Source: Wocania arenilitoris (GTDB taxonomy: Bacteria > Bacteroidota > Bacteroidia > Flavobacteriales > Flavobacteriaceae). Taken from it: 64,000 bases of DNA. The position numbers and the translations under genes are program-made. Every line of letters begins with the position of its first letter. Within the stretch, counting starts at the first letter, position 1. The notes under the pieces were generated by a model. The model made no database searches, was not told the origin of the DNA, and saw nothing but the letters and a program-made list of their open reading frames with translations. Location of the stretch: assembly GCF_021728535.1 (NCBI RefSeq), contig NZ_JAKKDU010000019.1, positions 1 to 64,000 of the forward strand, given 5' to 3'. Of the stretch, positions 8,076 to 15,719 are shown one piece after another.

Positions 8076-9422
8076 TTAAGACAACAAATCGTCATCGTTA
8101 GCTACTGGCTTTTGGTTAGGTTTATCTCCTTCTCCATCATCACCAGATGGTTCATTAGCATCAGAGTTATAATAATCTTCAAAAATCTCTTTCATATCAA
8201 TACCATAGCGCTCTGCAAAATTCTTTTGAATATCGCTATCCTTAGCACGAATTTCTTGTAAAGCTTCAGCATAACTACTGTAAACACCTTGCATAACTTT
8301 TTCATGCACAGGGATATTATCCATCATATCTTGACGTGCTTTGGCACTAGCTGTATGCATTGAAGCCAATGTTTCACCGATATGCTCATCGGTTTTTACA
8401 CCTAAATGCTCTAAAATAGCCGCAAATTCTTGGTCGGTTCTCGCTTTTAAAGCCACCACATAACCATCGTAATATTTAAGACGTTCCTCAGTGTCACTCT
8501 TTAATTTAGCACGATGCGTTTGCAAGTTACTACGTAACGATGTTAATACTTTAATAGTTAAATTGTGCTTATGTACAAAGCTATCTTTACTTGCTGCAAG
8601 TGTTGTATAGGCGTTTTTAAGGCCTTCTAATTCTTCAACTTTTTGCTCTAAAGTGGTTACTTTACCTATGGCTTCTGCGTATTCGGCAGATTGTTTATCG
8701 GCAATATCTTCAAGCTCCTGACGTGCCTGTTTTAAAAGGGCATATTGGGCTTCTAGTTTTTCTTCAACCTCTTTCTTTTTCTCTAAAGCTTTTGTATGAT
8801 TTTTAGATGCTTCAACAATAGCATCTTTAAGTTTTTCTTCTACTTCTTTAATTTCTACTTCTCTATTTTTTAATCGGCTTACAGCTGCTTGAGATTTATA
8901 AGACAGCTCACCTAAAAGTGTTTGAACATCAGCTTTTTCAATACGCTCTTGAAACATCGCTTTTGCTTTGTTATCTGCACCCGCACGCACTTTTTCGGCT
9001 GCTTTTAAAGCATCCTGTGCTCTTTTAATTTTACTTTTTCTTCCCCAAAGGTTATTCCACCATGTATCTGGCTTAGCCTCGGCATCTTCTAATTCTATTC
9101 TGGCGCGTTCTAATGCTTTTTGAGCATCATCTATTACTTTTTGTTCAGTTGCATTTAACGATGAGAATTTTTCAAAAATAATACCAACTTCGTCTTGGTA
9201 ATCGGTTAAATCTTTAATAGCATCTAATAGTGTTGTCCTATCTTTTTCGGCCATATGCACCACATCATCTAAAGTGGCATTTAGTATTTTTTGACGCACC
9301 TCTGGATCATCTTCTTGAGATAATTTAGATTTCATGGTGTCAATGGCTTTTCCCCAATTAACATCTACTTTTTCGGTTTTTTCGTTTGAAGAGGTTTCTA
9401 ATAAATCAAAATCATCTGACAT
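8076..9422 (-). CDS. Coiled-coil protein, 448 aa, first gene of the AAA+ cluster
   Basis: A highly charged, Ala/Glu/Lys-rich protein predicted to be almost entirely helical. Long heptad-like segments run through about residues 85-310 (VEEKLKDAIVEASKNHTKAL, VTTLEQKVEELEGLK). A Trp-rich break, DTWWNNLWGRKSK, interrupts them near residue 130. The tail is acidic and ends in DDDLLS, and the N-terminus has a similar acidic MSDDFDLLE. There is no signal peptide or membrane helix. From memory, relatives in Bacteroidota are sometimes auto-named microtubule-binding protein, a label based only on coiled coils. It begins the minus-strand run that includes the AAA+ ATPase and may be its scaffold or substrate. 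Confidence 0.8.
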   Translation of the reverse strand: MSDDFDLLETSSNEKTEKVDVNWGKAIDTMKSKLSQEDDPEVRQKILNATLDDVVHMAEKDRTTLLDAIKDLTDYQDEVGIIFEKFSSLNATEQKVIDDAQKALERARIELEDAEAKPDTWWNNLWGRKSKIKRAQDALKAAEKVRAGADNKAKAMFQERIEKADVQTLLGELSYKSQAAVSRLKNREVEIKEVEEKLKDAIVEASKNHTKALEKKKEVEEKLEAQYALLKQARQELEDIADKQSAEYAEAIGKVTTLEQKVEELEGLKNAYTTLAASKDSFVHKHNLTIKVLTSLRSNLQTHRAKLKSDTEERLKYYDGYVVALKARTDQEFAAILEHLGVKTDEHIGETLASMHTASAKARQDMMDNIPVHEKVMQGVYSSYAEALQEIRAKDSDIQKNFAERYGIDMKEIFEDYYNSDANEPSGDDGEGDKPNQKPVANDDDLLS

Positions 9423-9671
9423 GTTATATATTGTATTTAAGGTTGAACAATTTTACGGACAAGCAATTTCGTTAAAAAATATCAATTTTAAAATTTATAC
9501 TGCTTAAATTATTGGTATAAGAAGTTAATAAAATGTTACATTATTATCTTGTTACTTATTAAAAAGCAATTTTCAATCAGAACAGAAGATATACTTAAGT
9601 TTATATTACAGGATAAGCATCTCAAATACAGTTATGTATAATTTTTAGATGTAATAATTAGTAAAAAACTG

Positions 9672-9679
9672 TATATTTG
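9672..9679 (+). promoter_or_regulatory. Putative -7 element TATATTTG
   Basis: TATATTTG matches the Bacteroidota -7 consensus TAnnTTTG and lies 32 bp before the ATG at 9712. I see no clear -33 TTTG at the proper distance. The rest of the 9423-9711 gap has no gene; it must also hold the promoter for the leftward AAA+ cluster. Confidence 0.4.
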
Positions 9680-9711
9680 AGCAGCTATTAACTCAAATAA
9701 TATACTACCAA

Positions 9712-9948
9712 ATGCTACTAAAAACTTTTATTTCAGGTTACATACCTCTAGCAAGCCAAACCGATATAGTAACTATATTAATTGTTGTTGTTGTATTTTT
9801 TTCTTTTTTATTGATACTTGGTGTTAGAAAATCTTATTTTCTTAAAAAAGAAAATGACCGTTTAAACAAGATGAATACGACCATTGAAGACGAAAAGGAA
9901 AAACCTTATAAAGACTTTACCGATGGGCATATGTATGGTGGGAATTAA
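9712..9948 (+). CDS. Small membrane protein, 78 aa
   Basis: A short protein with one strong membrane helix at about residues 18-40 (IVTILIVVVVFFSFLLILGV), followed by a charged segment KKENDRLNKMNTTIEDEKEK and a tail rich in Gly and aromatics. Family not recognised. A TAnnTTTG element upstream and a second small ORF starting 12 bp downstream support it as the first gene of a two-gene unit, divergent from the AAA+ cluster. Confidence 0.6.
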   Translation: MLLKTFISGYIPLASQTDIVTILIVVVVFFSFLLILGVRKSYFLKKENDRLNKMNTTIEDEKEKPYKDFTDGHMYGGN

Positions 9949-9960
9949 TACAAATTGATT

Positions 9961-10140
9961 ATGACAACTCTAGTATTAGCATTTATTGGAACTTATTATA
10001 TTGAACTCCTATACCGTAGAATTATATTAGGTAAACGGTGGGAAGTAGAATTAAACATCTTTAATAATAATTTAAAAACAATCGATTTTATAGAACAAGA
10101 AGCCGATTTTAAATTAGCGCAGAGTCACCTTTACAAATAA
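9961..10140 (+). CDS. Small hydrophobic protein, 59 aa
   Basis: Starts at ATG 9961 (a TTG two codons earlier is also possible). The N-terminal half is hydrophobic (TLVLAFIGTYYIELLYRR) and the rest is polar. It follows the 78-aa gene after 12 bp and converges on ettA. No family recognised; its size means coding status is supported only by position and a sensible membrane-like composition. Confidence 0.45.
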   Translation: MTTLVLAFIGTYYIELLYRRIILGKRWEVELNIFNNNLKTIDFIEQEADFKLAQSHLYK

Positions 10141-10160
10141 AAATCTCGACTAGTTATTAA

Positions 10161-11852
10161 TTATCTTATCAATTTCTTATACTTAATTCGTTTAGGTATT
10201 AAATCGCCACCAAGGCGTTTCTTTTTATTTTCCTCATAATCTGAAAAACTACCTTCAAAGAAATACACCTGGCTATCACCTTCAAAAGCTAAAATATGTG
10301 TACAAATACGATCTAAAAACCAACGGTCGTGACTGATTACGACAGCACAACCAGCAAAATTTTCTAAACCTTCTTCTAATGCTCGCAACGTATTGACATC
10401 AAGATCATTAGTTGGTTCATCTAAAAGTAATACATTGCCTTCTTCTTTAAGTGTCATGGCTAAATGTAAACGGTTACGCTCACCGCCAGAAAGTAAATTT
10501 ACCTTTTTATTTTGTTCACTTCCTGAGAAATTAAAACGACTTAAATAGGCTCGGGAATTTACTTGTTTTCCACCCATCATTATTAATTCTTGCTCATCGC
10601 TAAAGTTCTGCCAAATGGTTTTCTCCGGATTAATATTTGAATGGCTTTGATCGACATAGGCTATTTTAGCAGTATCGCCTACTTTAAACTCACCATTATC
10701 TGGAGTTTCTTCTCCCATAATCATTCTAAAAATGGTGGTTTTACCAGCACCGTTTGGACCAATTACACCTACAATTCCTGCCTGCGGCAAATTAAAATTT
10801 AAATCTTCATAAAGTAATTTATCATCGTAACCTTTACTAACTCCTACAGCTTCAATAACATTGGTGCCTAAACGTGGTCCGTTTGGAATATAAATTTCAA
10901 GCTTTTCGTCCAATTGCTTTTGGTCTTGACTCATAAGCTTATCGTAATTCTTTAAACGTGCTTTTTGCTTTGTTTGGCGCCCTTTGGCACCTTGACGTAC
11001 CCATTCTAACTCGCGTTCTAAAGTTTTTTGACGTTTAGATGCTGTTTTACTTTCTTGTGCTAATCGTTTTGACTTTTGGTCTAACCAAGATGAATAGTTA
11101 CCTTTCCATGGAATACCTTCACCTCTATCGAGTTCAAGAATCCAACCAGCTACATTATCTAAAAAATATCTATCGTGTGTTACGGCAATTACAGTACCTT
11201 TATATTGGGCTAAATGATGCTCTAACCAATGTACAGATTCTGCATCCAAATGGTTAGTTGGTTCATCCAATAGCAAAACATCTGGCTCTTTTAGAAGTAA
11301 TCGACATAGTGCTACTCTACGGCGCTCACCACCAGATAATACAGCAATTTGTTTATCACCGTCTGGCGTACGTAAGGCATCCATAGCAATTTCTAATTTG
11401 GTATCAAGTTCCCAAGCATTTGCTGCATCAATTTGATCTTGTAATTCTGCTTGACGGTTCATTAATTTTTCCATTTTATCTGGATTAGAATATACTTCTT
11501 CCAAAGCAAATTGGTCATTAATACTATTATACTCATCAAGAATAGCAACGGTTTCAGCAGCACCTTCACGAACAATTTCCATTACAGTTTTTGTTTCATC
11601 TAGCTTTGGTTCTTGCTCTAAATAGCCAACAGAATAGTCTTGAGAAAAAACTACATCTCCTTGATAATTTTTATCTACACCTGCAATTATTTTTAATAAC
11701 GTGGATTTACCAGAACCATTAAGTCCTAAAATCCCAATTTTAGCACCATAAAAAAAGCTTAAGTATATATTTTTTAAAACTGGTGTATTTGCACTCTGAA
11801 ATGTTTTGGTAATACCAGACATTGAAAAAATTACCTTCTTATCGTCACTCAT
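10161..11852 (-). CDS. ettA: Energy-dependent translational throttle protein EttA (ABC-F)
   Basis: A 563-aa ABC-F ATPase closely matching E. coli EttA along its length. It has two nucleotide-binding domains: Walker A LGLNGSGKST and GPNGAGKTT, signature LSGGE in each half (LSGGERRRVAL, LSGGERNRLHL), and Walker B LLLDEPTNHLD and LLLDEPTNDLD. EttA-specific stretches such as ILELDRGEGIPWKGNYSSWL (the arm) and LEWVRQGAKGRQTK (linker) are present, as is the C-terminal KRIKYK. ABC-F proteins lack membrane domains; EttA binds the ribosomal E site and gates elongation by ADP/ATP ratio. It is followed upstream by a small membrane protein 28 bp away. Confidence 0.95.
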   Translation of the reverse strand: MSDDKKVIFSMSGITKTFQSANTPVLKNIYLSFFYGAKIGILGLNGSGKSTLLKIIAGVDKNYQGDVVFSQDYSVGYLEQEPKLDETKTVMEIVREGAAETVAILDEYNSINDQFALEEVYSNPDKMEKLMNRQAELQDQIDAANAWELDTKLEIAMDALRTPDGDKQIAVLSGGERRRVALCRLLLKEPDVLLLDEPTNHLDAESVHWLEHHLAQYKGTVIAVTHDRYFLDNVAGWILELDRGEGIPWKGNYSSWLDQKSKRLAQESKTASKRQKTLERELEWVRQGAKGRQTKQKARLKNYDKLMSQDQKQLDEKLEIYIPNGPRLGTNVIEAVGVSKGYDDKLLYEDLNFNLPQAGIVGVIGPNGAGKTTIFRMIMGEETPDNGEFKVGDTAKIAYVDQSHSNINPEKTIWQNFSDEQELIMMGGKQVNSRAYLSRFNFSGSEQNKKVNLLSGGERNRLHLAMTLKEEGNVLLLDEPTNDLDVNTLRALEEGLENFAGCAVVISHDRWFLDRICTHILAFEGDSQVYFFEGSFSDYEENKKKRLGGDLIPKRIKYKKLIR

Positions 11853-11880
11853 TTTAGTTAGTTGTAAATAGTTAAGTTGA

Positions 11881-12063
11881 TTATACTCTACCTTTTAATG
11901 CGTTGAATACCCATGCAATAGCAAAAAAGCCAATTCCTACTGCTGCAAATCCCCAACCTGCAACATCATCATATCTAAATGCACCTAAAGCTATTAACGC
12001 TAATCCTACTAAAATCATAATTGTGGTAGCCCAAGCTAACACTGTATTTTTATTCATTGCCAT
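11881..12063 (-). CDS. Small two-helix membrane protein (CAL67264-type)
   Basis: About 60 aa from the ATG at 12063 (MAMNKNTVL); an upstream in-frame extension to 12105 looks non-coding. Two membrane helices are visible, WATTIMILVGLALIALGAF and WGFAAVGIGFFAIAWVF, with a short FRYDDVAG loop between them. From memory this matches a highly conserved small flavobacterial protein labelled CAL67264 family membrane protein. Its function is unknown. It lies 28 bp upstream of ettA on the same strand and may share its transcript. Confidence 0.75.
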   Translation of the reverse strand: MAMNKNTVLAWATTIMILVGLALIALGAFRYDDVAGWGFAAVGIGFFAIAWVFNALKGRV

Positions 12064-12361
12064 AATCTTAATTCTTAAATTTTTGATGGTTAGTCTAAAA
12101 AACAAATATCGTAAATTAATATGTATTTATAGCCTCACTTTTGAAGTTTATAAGTATCTGTTTTTAGTTTTTAGAGAAATTTTGTTTTACAAAATTTATT
12201 GCCTTAACCAGCTATACATACATTTAGAAAAAGATTGTCTATTTAACACGATCGTGTTATATTTAATTAAAATACAAAATAGTTAAATACAATAAACAAA
12301 CTTGTTTCTATTTTAAATTAAAGTATTCACGAATGCTTCGCATTTCCAAGAGCGACAGGTA

Positions 12362-12418
12362 AGATATGAGTTTACAGAAGCTCATAAAGGCAGTTTTCCT
12401 GTTGAATTGATGTGTAGA
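12362..12418 (+). mobile_element. Possible transposase fragment (IS3 OrfB-like N-terminus)
   Basis: The open segment RYEFTEAHKGSFPVELMCR resembles the beginning of IS3-family OrfB transposases (pattern F-x-x-H-x-x-x-F-P-V-x-x-M-C). The similarity ends abruptly at 12418. It is one of two scars in the 732-bp gap 12106-12837, which otherwise shows no gene. Confidence 0.45.
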
Positions 12419-12425
12419 TGGACTA

Positions 12426-12507
12426 CCAATAAATTTGGTTGCTTTTTGCGGAGTGAAACAAGTTCTGCTACACTTTCTTTGATTGCGAATTCTTGTGGTT
12501 TTGCCAT
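12426..12507 (-). mobile_element. Possible transposase fragment (helix-turn-helix N-terminus)
   Basis: From ATG 12507 the minus strand reads MAKPQEFAIKESVAELVSLR then KKQPNLL before the similarity stops. This resembles the N-terminus of winged-helix transposases of the IS630 type. It abuts the opposite-strand fragment at 12362-12418, so two different elements seem to have decayed side by side. Confidence 0.45.
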
Positions 12508-12810
12508 CCTTAAAGATAAAAAATATAACGACATTACATAATTAAATTGGTATTACGAATTTATCTTGAATAACTTAAATCTAAATTGTAATGGTATTGA
12601 TAGTTTTATACAAATACGAAGGTTTAAGTTAAGTAATTTAAAGCTAGCAAGTATTAATATTACTACTAAATACACATCTTAAAATTATGTATAACGGCTT
12701 TATAGCCAAAAAAAGAATCTTGTTTAAAATCTATAATCGAACAAAGTATTTCAATAAAATACGAAAAAACTATTTGATTACATAGAATCTATTAGAAAAC
12801 GTATTAGCTA

Positions 12811-12837
12811 AAAGCACCCTAATTAAGAATGCTTTTT
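12811..12837 (-). terminator. Hairpin after pirin gene
   Basis: On the minus strand, AAAGCATTC and GGGTGCTTTT pair with G-T wobbles around TTAATTA, directly after the pirin stop, followed by a short T-run. A modest intrinsic terminator. Confidence 0.45.
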
Positions 12838-13710
12838 TTAACTTACTGGAAGAAAGCCCATTTTACCCATCTGGTAATCGCGCATAGCTTCTAAAAGCTC
12901 AGTTTGTGTATTCATAACATATGGGCCGTAAGTTGCCACCTCTTCGTTAATTGGATCTCCTGAAAGAAATAATAACTTACTAGAGGCGTTTCCTTTTATT
13001 AAAAAGCCTTCTCCATCTTGATTGAATTGTATAAACTGATTTTTATTTAATACTAACGATTTGGTATTATTAACCAACACGTCTCCCTTAAGCAAGTATA
13101 AAAGCGATTGATGCTTTTTATCTATACTAATTTTAAAACTTCCTCCTTGTTCAATATCTATCATATAAGCGTTTACTGATGTTTGGGTTGTAATTTTACC
13201 ACTTTTTCCTTCTAAAACACCTGCTATTACTTGAACATTAACTTTGTTGTCTTTTGATGAAATTACACTAAAATCTTCATTTTTAATATGCTGATAGTTA
13301 GGTTCAATCATCTTCTTTTTTCCTGGTAAATTTAACCATAATTGAATACCTTCTAATGTTCCTCCTTTTTTTACAAATGCTTTCGAAGGTCCTTCGGCAT
13401 GTATAATACCTCTGCCAGCTGTAGTCCACTGTACATCTCCAGATTTAACTAAACTTTCATTTCCTAAAGAATCTCTGTGTAATTGTTCTCCTTGAATTAA
13501 AAATGTAATGGGTTCAAATCCACGATGCGGATGAGGTCCCAAATCAAAAGGATTGCTGCGTTCTGATATTTCATACGGACCATAGTGATGCAGTAGTACA
13601 AATGGGTCTACCATATTTATATTTTGTGTTGGCAATGGTTGTCGCAATTTTATTGTACCCATATTTACAAAATCACTCCTGCTAATTGTTTTTATTGTAT
13701 TTAGTTTCAT
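12838..13710 (-). CDS. Pirin family protein
   Basis: A 290-aa bicupin. The N-terminal cupin has the pirin signature with metal ligands in PHPHRGFEPITFLI (His, His, Glu) and a further His in GRGIIHAEGPS. Pirins bind Fe and include quercetin 2,3-dioxygenases (E. coli YhhW type); the physiological substrate is usually unknown. A start at ATG 13710 gives the usual length. It is the last gene after doxX-like, FMN reductase and marR on the same strand, but has its own 185-bp upstream gap. A perfect palindrome there (13818-13839) suggests direct control by the neighbouring MarR protein. Confidence 0.9.
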   Translation of the reverse strand: MKLNTIKTISRSDFVNMGTIKLRQPLPTQNINMVDPFVLLHHYGPYEISERSNPFDLGPHPHRGFEPITFLIQGEQLHRDSLGNESLVKSGDVQWTTAGRGIIHAEGPSKAFVKKGGTLEGIQLWLNLPGKKKMIEPNYQHIKNEDFSVISSKDNKVNVQVIAGVLEGKSGKITTQTSVNAYMIDIEQGGSFKISIDKKHQSLLYLLKGDVLVNNTKSLVLNKNQFIQFNQDGEGFLIKGNASSKLLFLSGDPINEEVATYGPYVMNTQTELLEAMRDYQMGKMGFLPVS

Positions 13711-13817
13711 CTGTTTATATTTAGTTGTTTGTTTTTTAATAGTGAGATGTCATTCGCCAATTAATTATCCCTTGGTATCAAGATTTGGTATGGCTCATTT
13801 CATAATTTATATTTTAC

Positions 13818-13839
13818 AATAGTTTCCATGGAAACTATT
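13818..13839. promoter_or_regulatory. Perfect 22-bp palindrome, probable MarR operator
   Basis: AATAGTTTCCA is followed immediately by its exact reverse complement TGGAAACTATT. The site is between marR and the pirin gene, 108 bp before the pirin start. MarR-family dimers bind palindromes of about this length near their own genes. The core TTTCCATG recurs upstream of the doxX-like gene at about 15319-15326. Confidence 0.65.
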
Positions 13840-13874
13840 TGGTTAAAAAAATATGCTAATATATCTTTATGAGA

Positions 13875-13892
13875 TTCCTGCTTTCGCAGAAA
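13875..13892. repeat. Hairpin TTCCTGC/GCAGAAA
   Basis: TTCCTGC pairs with GCAGAAA around TTTC with one mismatch. GATTCCTGCTTTCGCAG-type palindromes are, from memory, dispersed in flavobacterial genomes. It directly follows the marR stop and could act as a weak terminator. Confidence 0.4.
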
Positions 13893-13895
13893 ATG

Positions 13896-14333
13896 CTAAC
13901 GTATTTTATCCAGCAGATTACTTAATTGCTCTGCCTCATTTAATGTTAAATTCGCTAATAAGTCTTCTTTAAATTTTTTATCAATCTCATTTAAAAGCGC
14001 TAATCCTTGTTCTGTAATTTCAATATGCACAACACGCCTATCTTCTGGACATGGTAATCTATTTATTAAATTTTTATCGCACAGTTTATCCATTAATCGT
14101 GTTGCGTTTGGTGCTCTTTCCAACATGCGTTCCTTAATGGTTTGAACTTTAATAGCTTTACCTGCTCCTCTAAGAATTCTTAAAATATTATACTGCTGGG
14201 GCGATATTCCAAAAGGCTTAAAAAAAGTGTTTTGCTTACTACTTATCCAGTTTGCTGTATAAATAATATTTAATAAAGCCTTAACCTTGTTATTCTTAAA
14301 TGTAGAATTAATGTCTTTTGAAATATCTCCCAT
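13896..14333 (-). CDS. MarR family transcriptional regulator
   Basis: A 145-aa winged-helix regulator. The recognition region follows the MarR pattern: GISPQQYNILRILRGAGKAI, then VQTIKERMLERAPNATRLMD (helix-turn-helix at about residues 60-80), then the wing with LINRLPCPEDRRVVHIEIT, which holds the conserved D-R-R. The C-terminal helix is for dimerisation. It is the third gene after the doxX-like and FMN reductase genes. MarR regulators are commonly repressors that respond to phenolics or oxidants. The palindromes at 13818-13839 and near 15305-15332 are probable binding sites for it. Confidence 0.9.
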   Translation of the reverse strand: MGDISKDINSTFKNNKVKALLNIIYTANWISSKQNTFFKPFGISPQQYNILRILRGAGKAIKVQTIKERMLERAPNATRLMDKLCDKNLINRLPCPEDRRVVHIEITEQGLALLNEIDKKFKEDLLANLTLNEAEQLSNLLDKIR

Positions 14334-14360
14334 GCTAACAGTTTTATTGCTATTAATTAT

Positions 14361-14891
14361 TTATAGAGCACTTCTAAATTTTTCAACTTCATCAACTAAA
14401 GCTGCTTGTAATACTTCATTAACTAATTTTCCATCAGCAAAATTATCATTAAATAAAGACAACGAAAACTCAGCGACAATATTACCGCCCATATAAGGAA
14501 AACGTCCTTTAGCAATTTCTAGTACTGTTGCTCCTCCTCTACCTCCTGGAGAAGTTGCCATAAGCAACATAGGTTTGTTACTCCAAAGTTTACCATCAAT
14601 TCTCGACATCCAATCAAAAATATTCTTAAAAGCAGTGGCATATGCTCCGTTATGCTCTGCCAGCGATAAAACTATCCCGTTACTAGCTTTTATTTCATTT
14701 AAAAACTTATGGGCATTATCTGGAATTCCATAATCTATTTCATAATCTATTCCATATAATGGTAGTTCAAAATCATTAAGATCTAAAACTAACAACTCTA
14801 CATTATCAACTAAACTAGCAGCGTATAGCGCCAATTGCTTATTTATTGAATTCTTACTGTTACTACCTGCAAAAGTTATAATTTTTTTCAT
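14361..14891 (-). CDS. NAD(P)H-dependent FMN reductase
   Basis: A 176-aa flavodoxin-fold enzyme of the NADPH-dependent FMN reductase family (ArsH/YieF/AzoR-like group). The FMN phosphate loop is GSNSKNSINKQL at residues 9-20. SLAEHNGAYATAFKNIFDWM is the conserved region that contacts the isoalloxazine ring, and TSPGGRGG follows. These enzymes reduce quinones, azo dyes or metals. It starts 3 bp after the doxX-like gene and ends 27 bp before marR, so the three are one operon, probably induced by quinone-like or electrophilic stress. Confidence 0.9.
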   Translation of the reverse strand: MKKIITFAGSNSKNSINKQLALYAASLVDNVELLVLDLNDFELPLYGIDYEIDYGIPDNAHKFLNEIKASNGIVLSLAEHNGAYATAFKNIFDWMSRIDGKLWSNKPMLLMATSPGGRGGATVLEIAKGRFPYMGGNIVAEFSLSLFNDNFADGKLVNEVLQAALVDEVEKFRSAL

Positions 14892-14894
14892 CCT

Positions 14895-15254
14895 TTAGTT
14901 TTTATTAATTCTTTTATTAAATATATAAGATATTATTAACAGCACAAAAGCTATTAGCGCACCCGTTTGTTCTCCATCTCCAATCATATAATGCGCAAAA
15001 AAGGCCAAAATAAATGCAAAAAAGAAACCAGCATAAGCCCATTCCTTTAATATTTTAAAATTTGAATTCCATATTGCAAATAAACCTAAAAGCTTAGCTA
15101 TAGCATATGGATAAATAATATATGCTGGATAGCCAAAAGCTATAAACATAATTACAACATCATCTTGTTTAAAAAAATACATACTTACAGAAAACAATAT
15201 TAACAAAGTTAATAACCCTGTAACTATGTAGTAAATAATTTTATCTCGTTGCAT
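14895..15254 (-). CDS. DoxX-like small membrane protein
   Basis: A 119-aa protein with four membrane helices and short loops, of DoxX-like type (about residues 7-27, 34-55 with GYPAYIIYPYAIAKLLGLFA, 68-89, 92-112). The Y-P-x-A-K-L-L-G pattern is typical of DoxX_2-like proteins. Relatives are linked to thiosulfate:quinone oxidoreductase subunits or to redox stress, but most are uncharacterised. It is first in the operon with FMN reductase and marR, 3 bp ahead of the reductase. Confidence 0.8.
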   Translation of the reverse strand: MQRDKIIYYIVTGLLTLLILFSVSMYFFKQDDVVIMFIAFGYPAYIIYPYAIAKLLGLFAIWNSNFKILKEWAYAGFFFAFILAFFAHYMIGDGEQTGALIAFVLLIISYIFNKRINKN

Positions 15255-15304
15255 TAATTTTTACTTTTTAATTACGCTACAAATGTATAAATAAATATTT
15301 TATC

Positions 15305-15332
15305 TTCCAAGGAATATATTTCCATGTAATAT
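15305..15332. promoter_or_regulatory. Second candidate MarR site
   Basis: TTCCAAGGAA is a 10-bp palindrome, and next to it TATTTCCATGTAATA is an imperfect one sharing the TTTCCATG core with the perfect palindrome at 13818-13839. It lies 50-80 bp upstream of the doxX-like gene start, a normal operator position. The remainder of 15255-15597 has no gene that I can support. Confidence 0.45.
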
Positions 15333-15597
15333 TATTTATGATTTCGTTAATTTAGCTATATATTGATTCCTATACTTGTAATACATGGCAAAACAATAAG
15401 AAAGCGAGTGAACTCCAATACGGTGTCAATGGTAAGATTTTGTGTAATGATTTACATAAGCCATTTTAATTCTTAGAAAACCCAAATTAAAAATGAGAAT
15501 ATTTTTCAACTAAACCTGTTAGACAACTCTAACTATTCTAACACATATCTCTTGTTTGCTATTGACCAAATTCAAAAAAAATATTAATTTATTTGAA

Positions 15598-15630
15598 TTT
15601 GTTATTCCTCTTAAAAAAACTGTATTTTTA
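15598..15630 (+). promoter_or_regulatory. Putative promoter of the 258-aa secreted protein
   Basis: TTTG at 15598-15601 and TATTTTTA at 15623-15630 are 21 bp apart, close to the Bacteroidota -33/-7 arrangement (TTTG, TAnnTTTG); the -7 lacks the final G. The leader to the ATG at 15720 would be about 80 nt. Confidence 0.35.
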
Positions 15631-15719
15631 TACAATCCTAATATTCATAAAATGAAACATCCATGATTAATATTTAATCACACAACCAATGACCGTTGAA
15701 TAACAATAAATATAAACAC

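Noticed and set aside
8076-9422. TelA-type toxic anion resistance protein
   Set aside because: The helical, charged character is similar in general, but I could not match TelA sequence features; the resemblance may be only coiled coil.
11903-12286. 127-aa plus-strand frame over the small CAL67264-type gene
   Set aside because: The opposite strand holds a recognisable conserved two-helix protein; this frame then runs into gene-free DNA.
15355-15470. Minus-strand stretch reading like ILPLTPYWSSLAFLLF
   Set aside because: Short, with stops on either side, and I could not tie it to any family with confidence.
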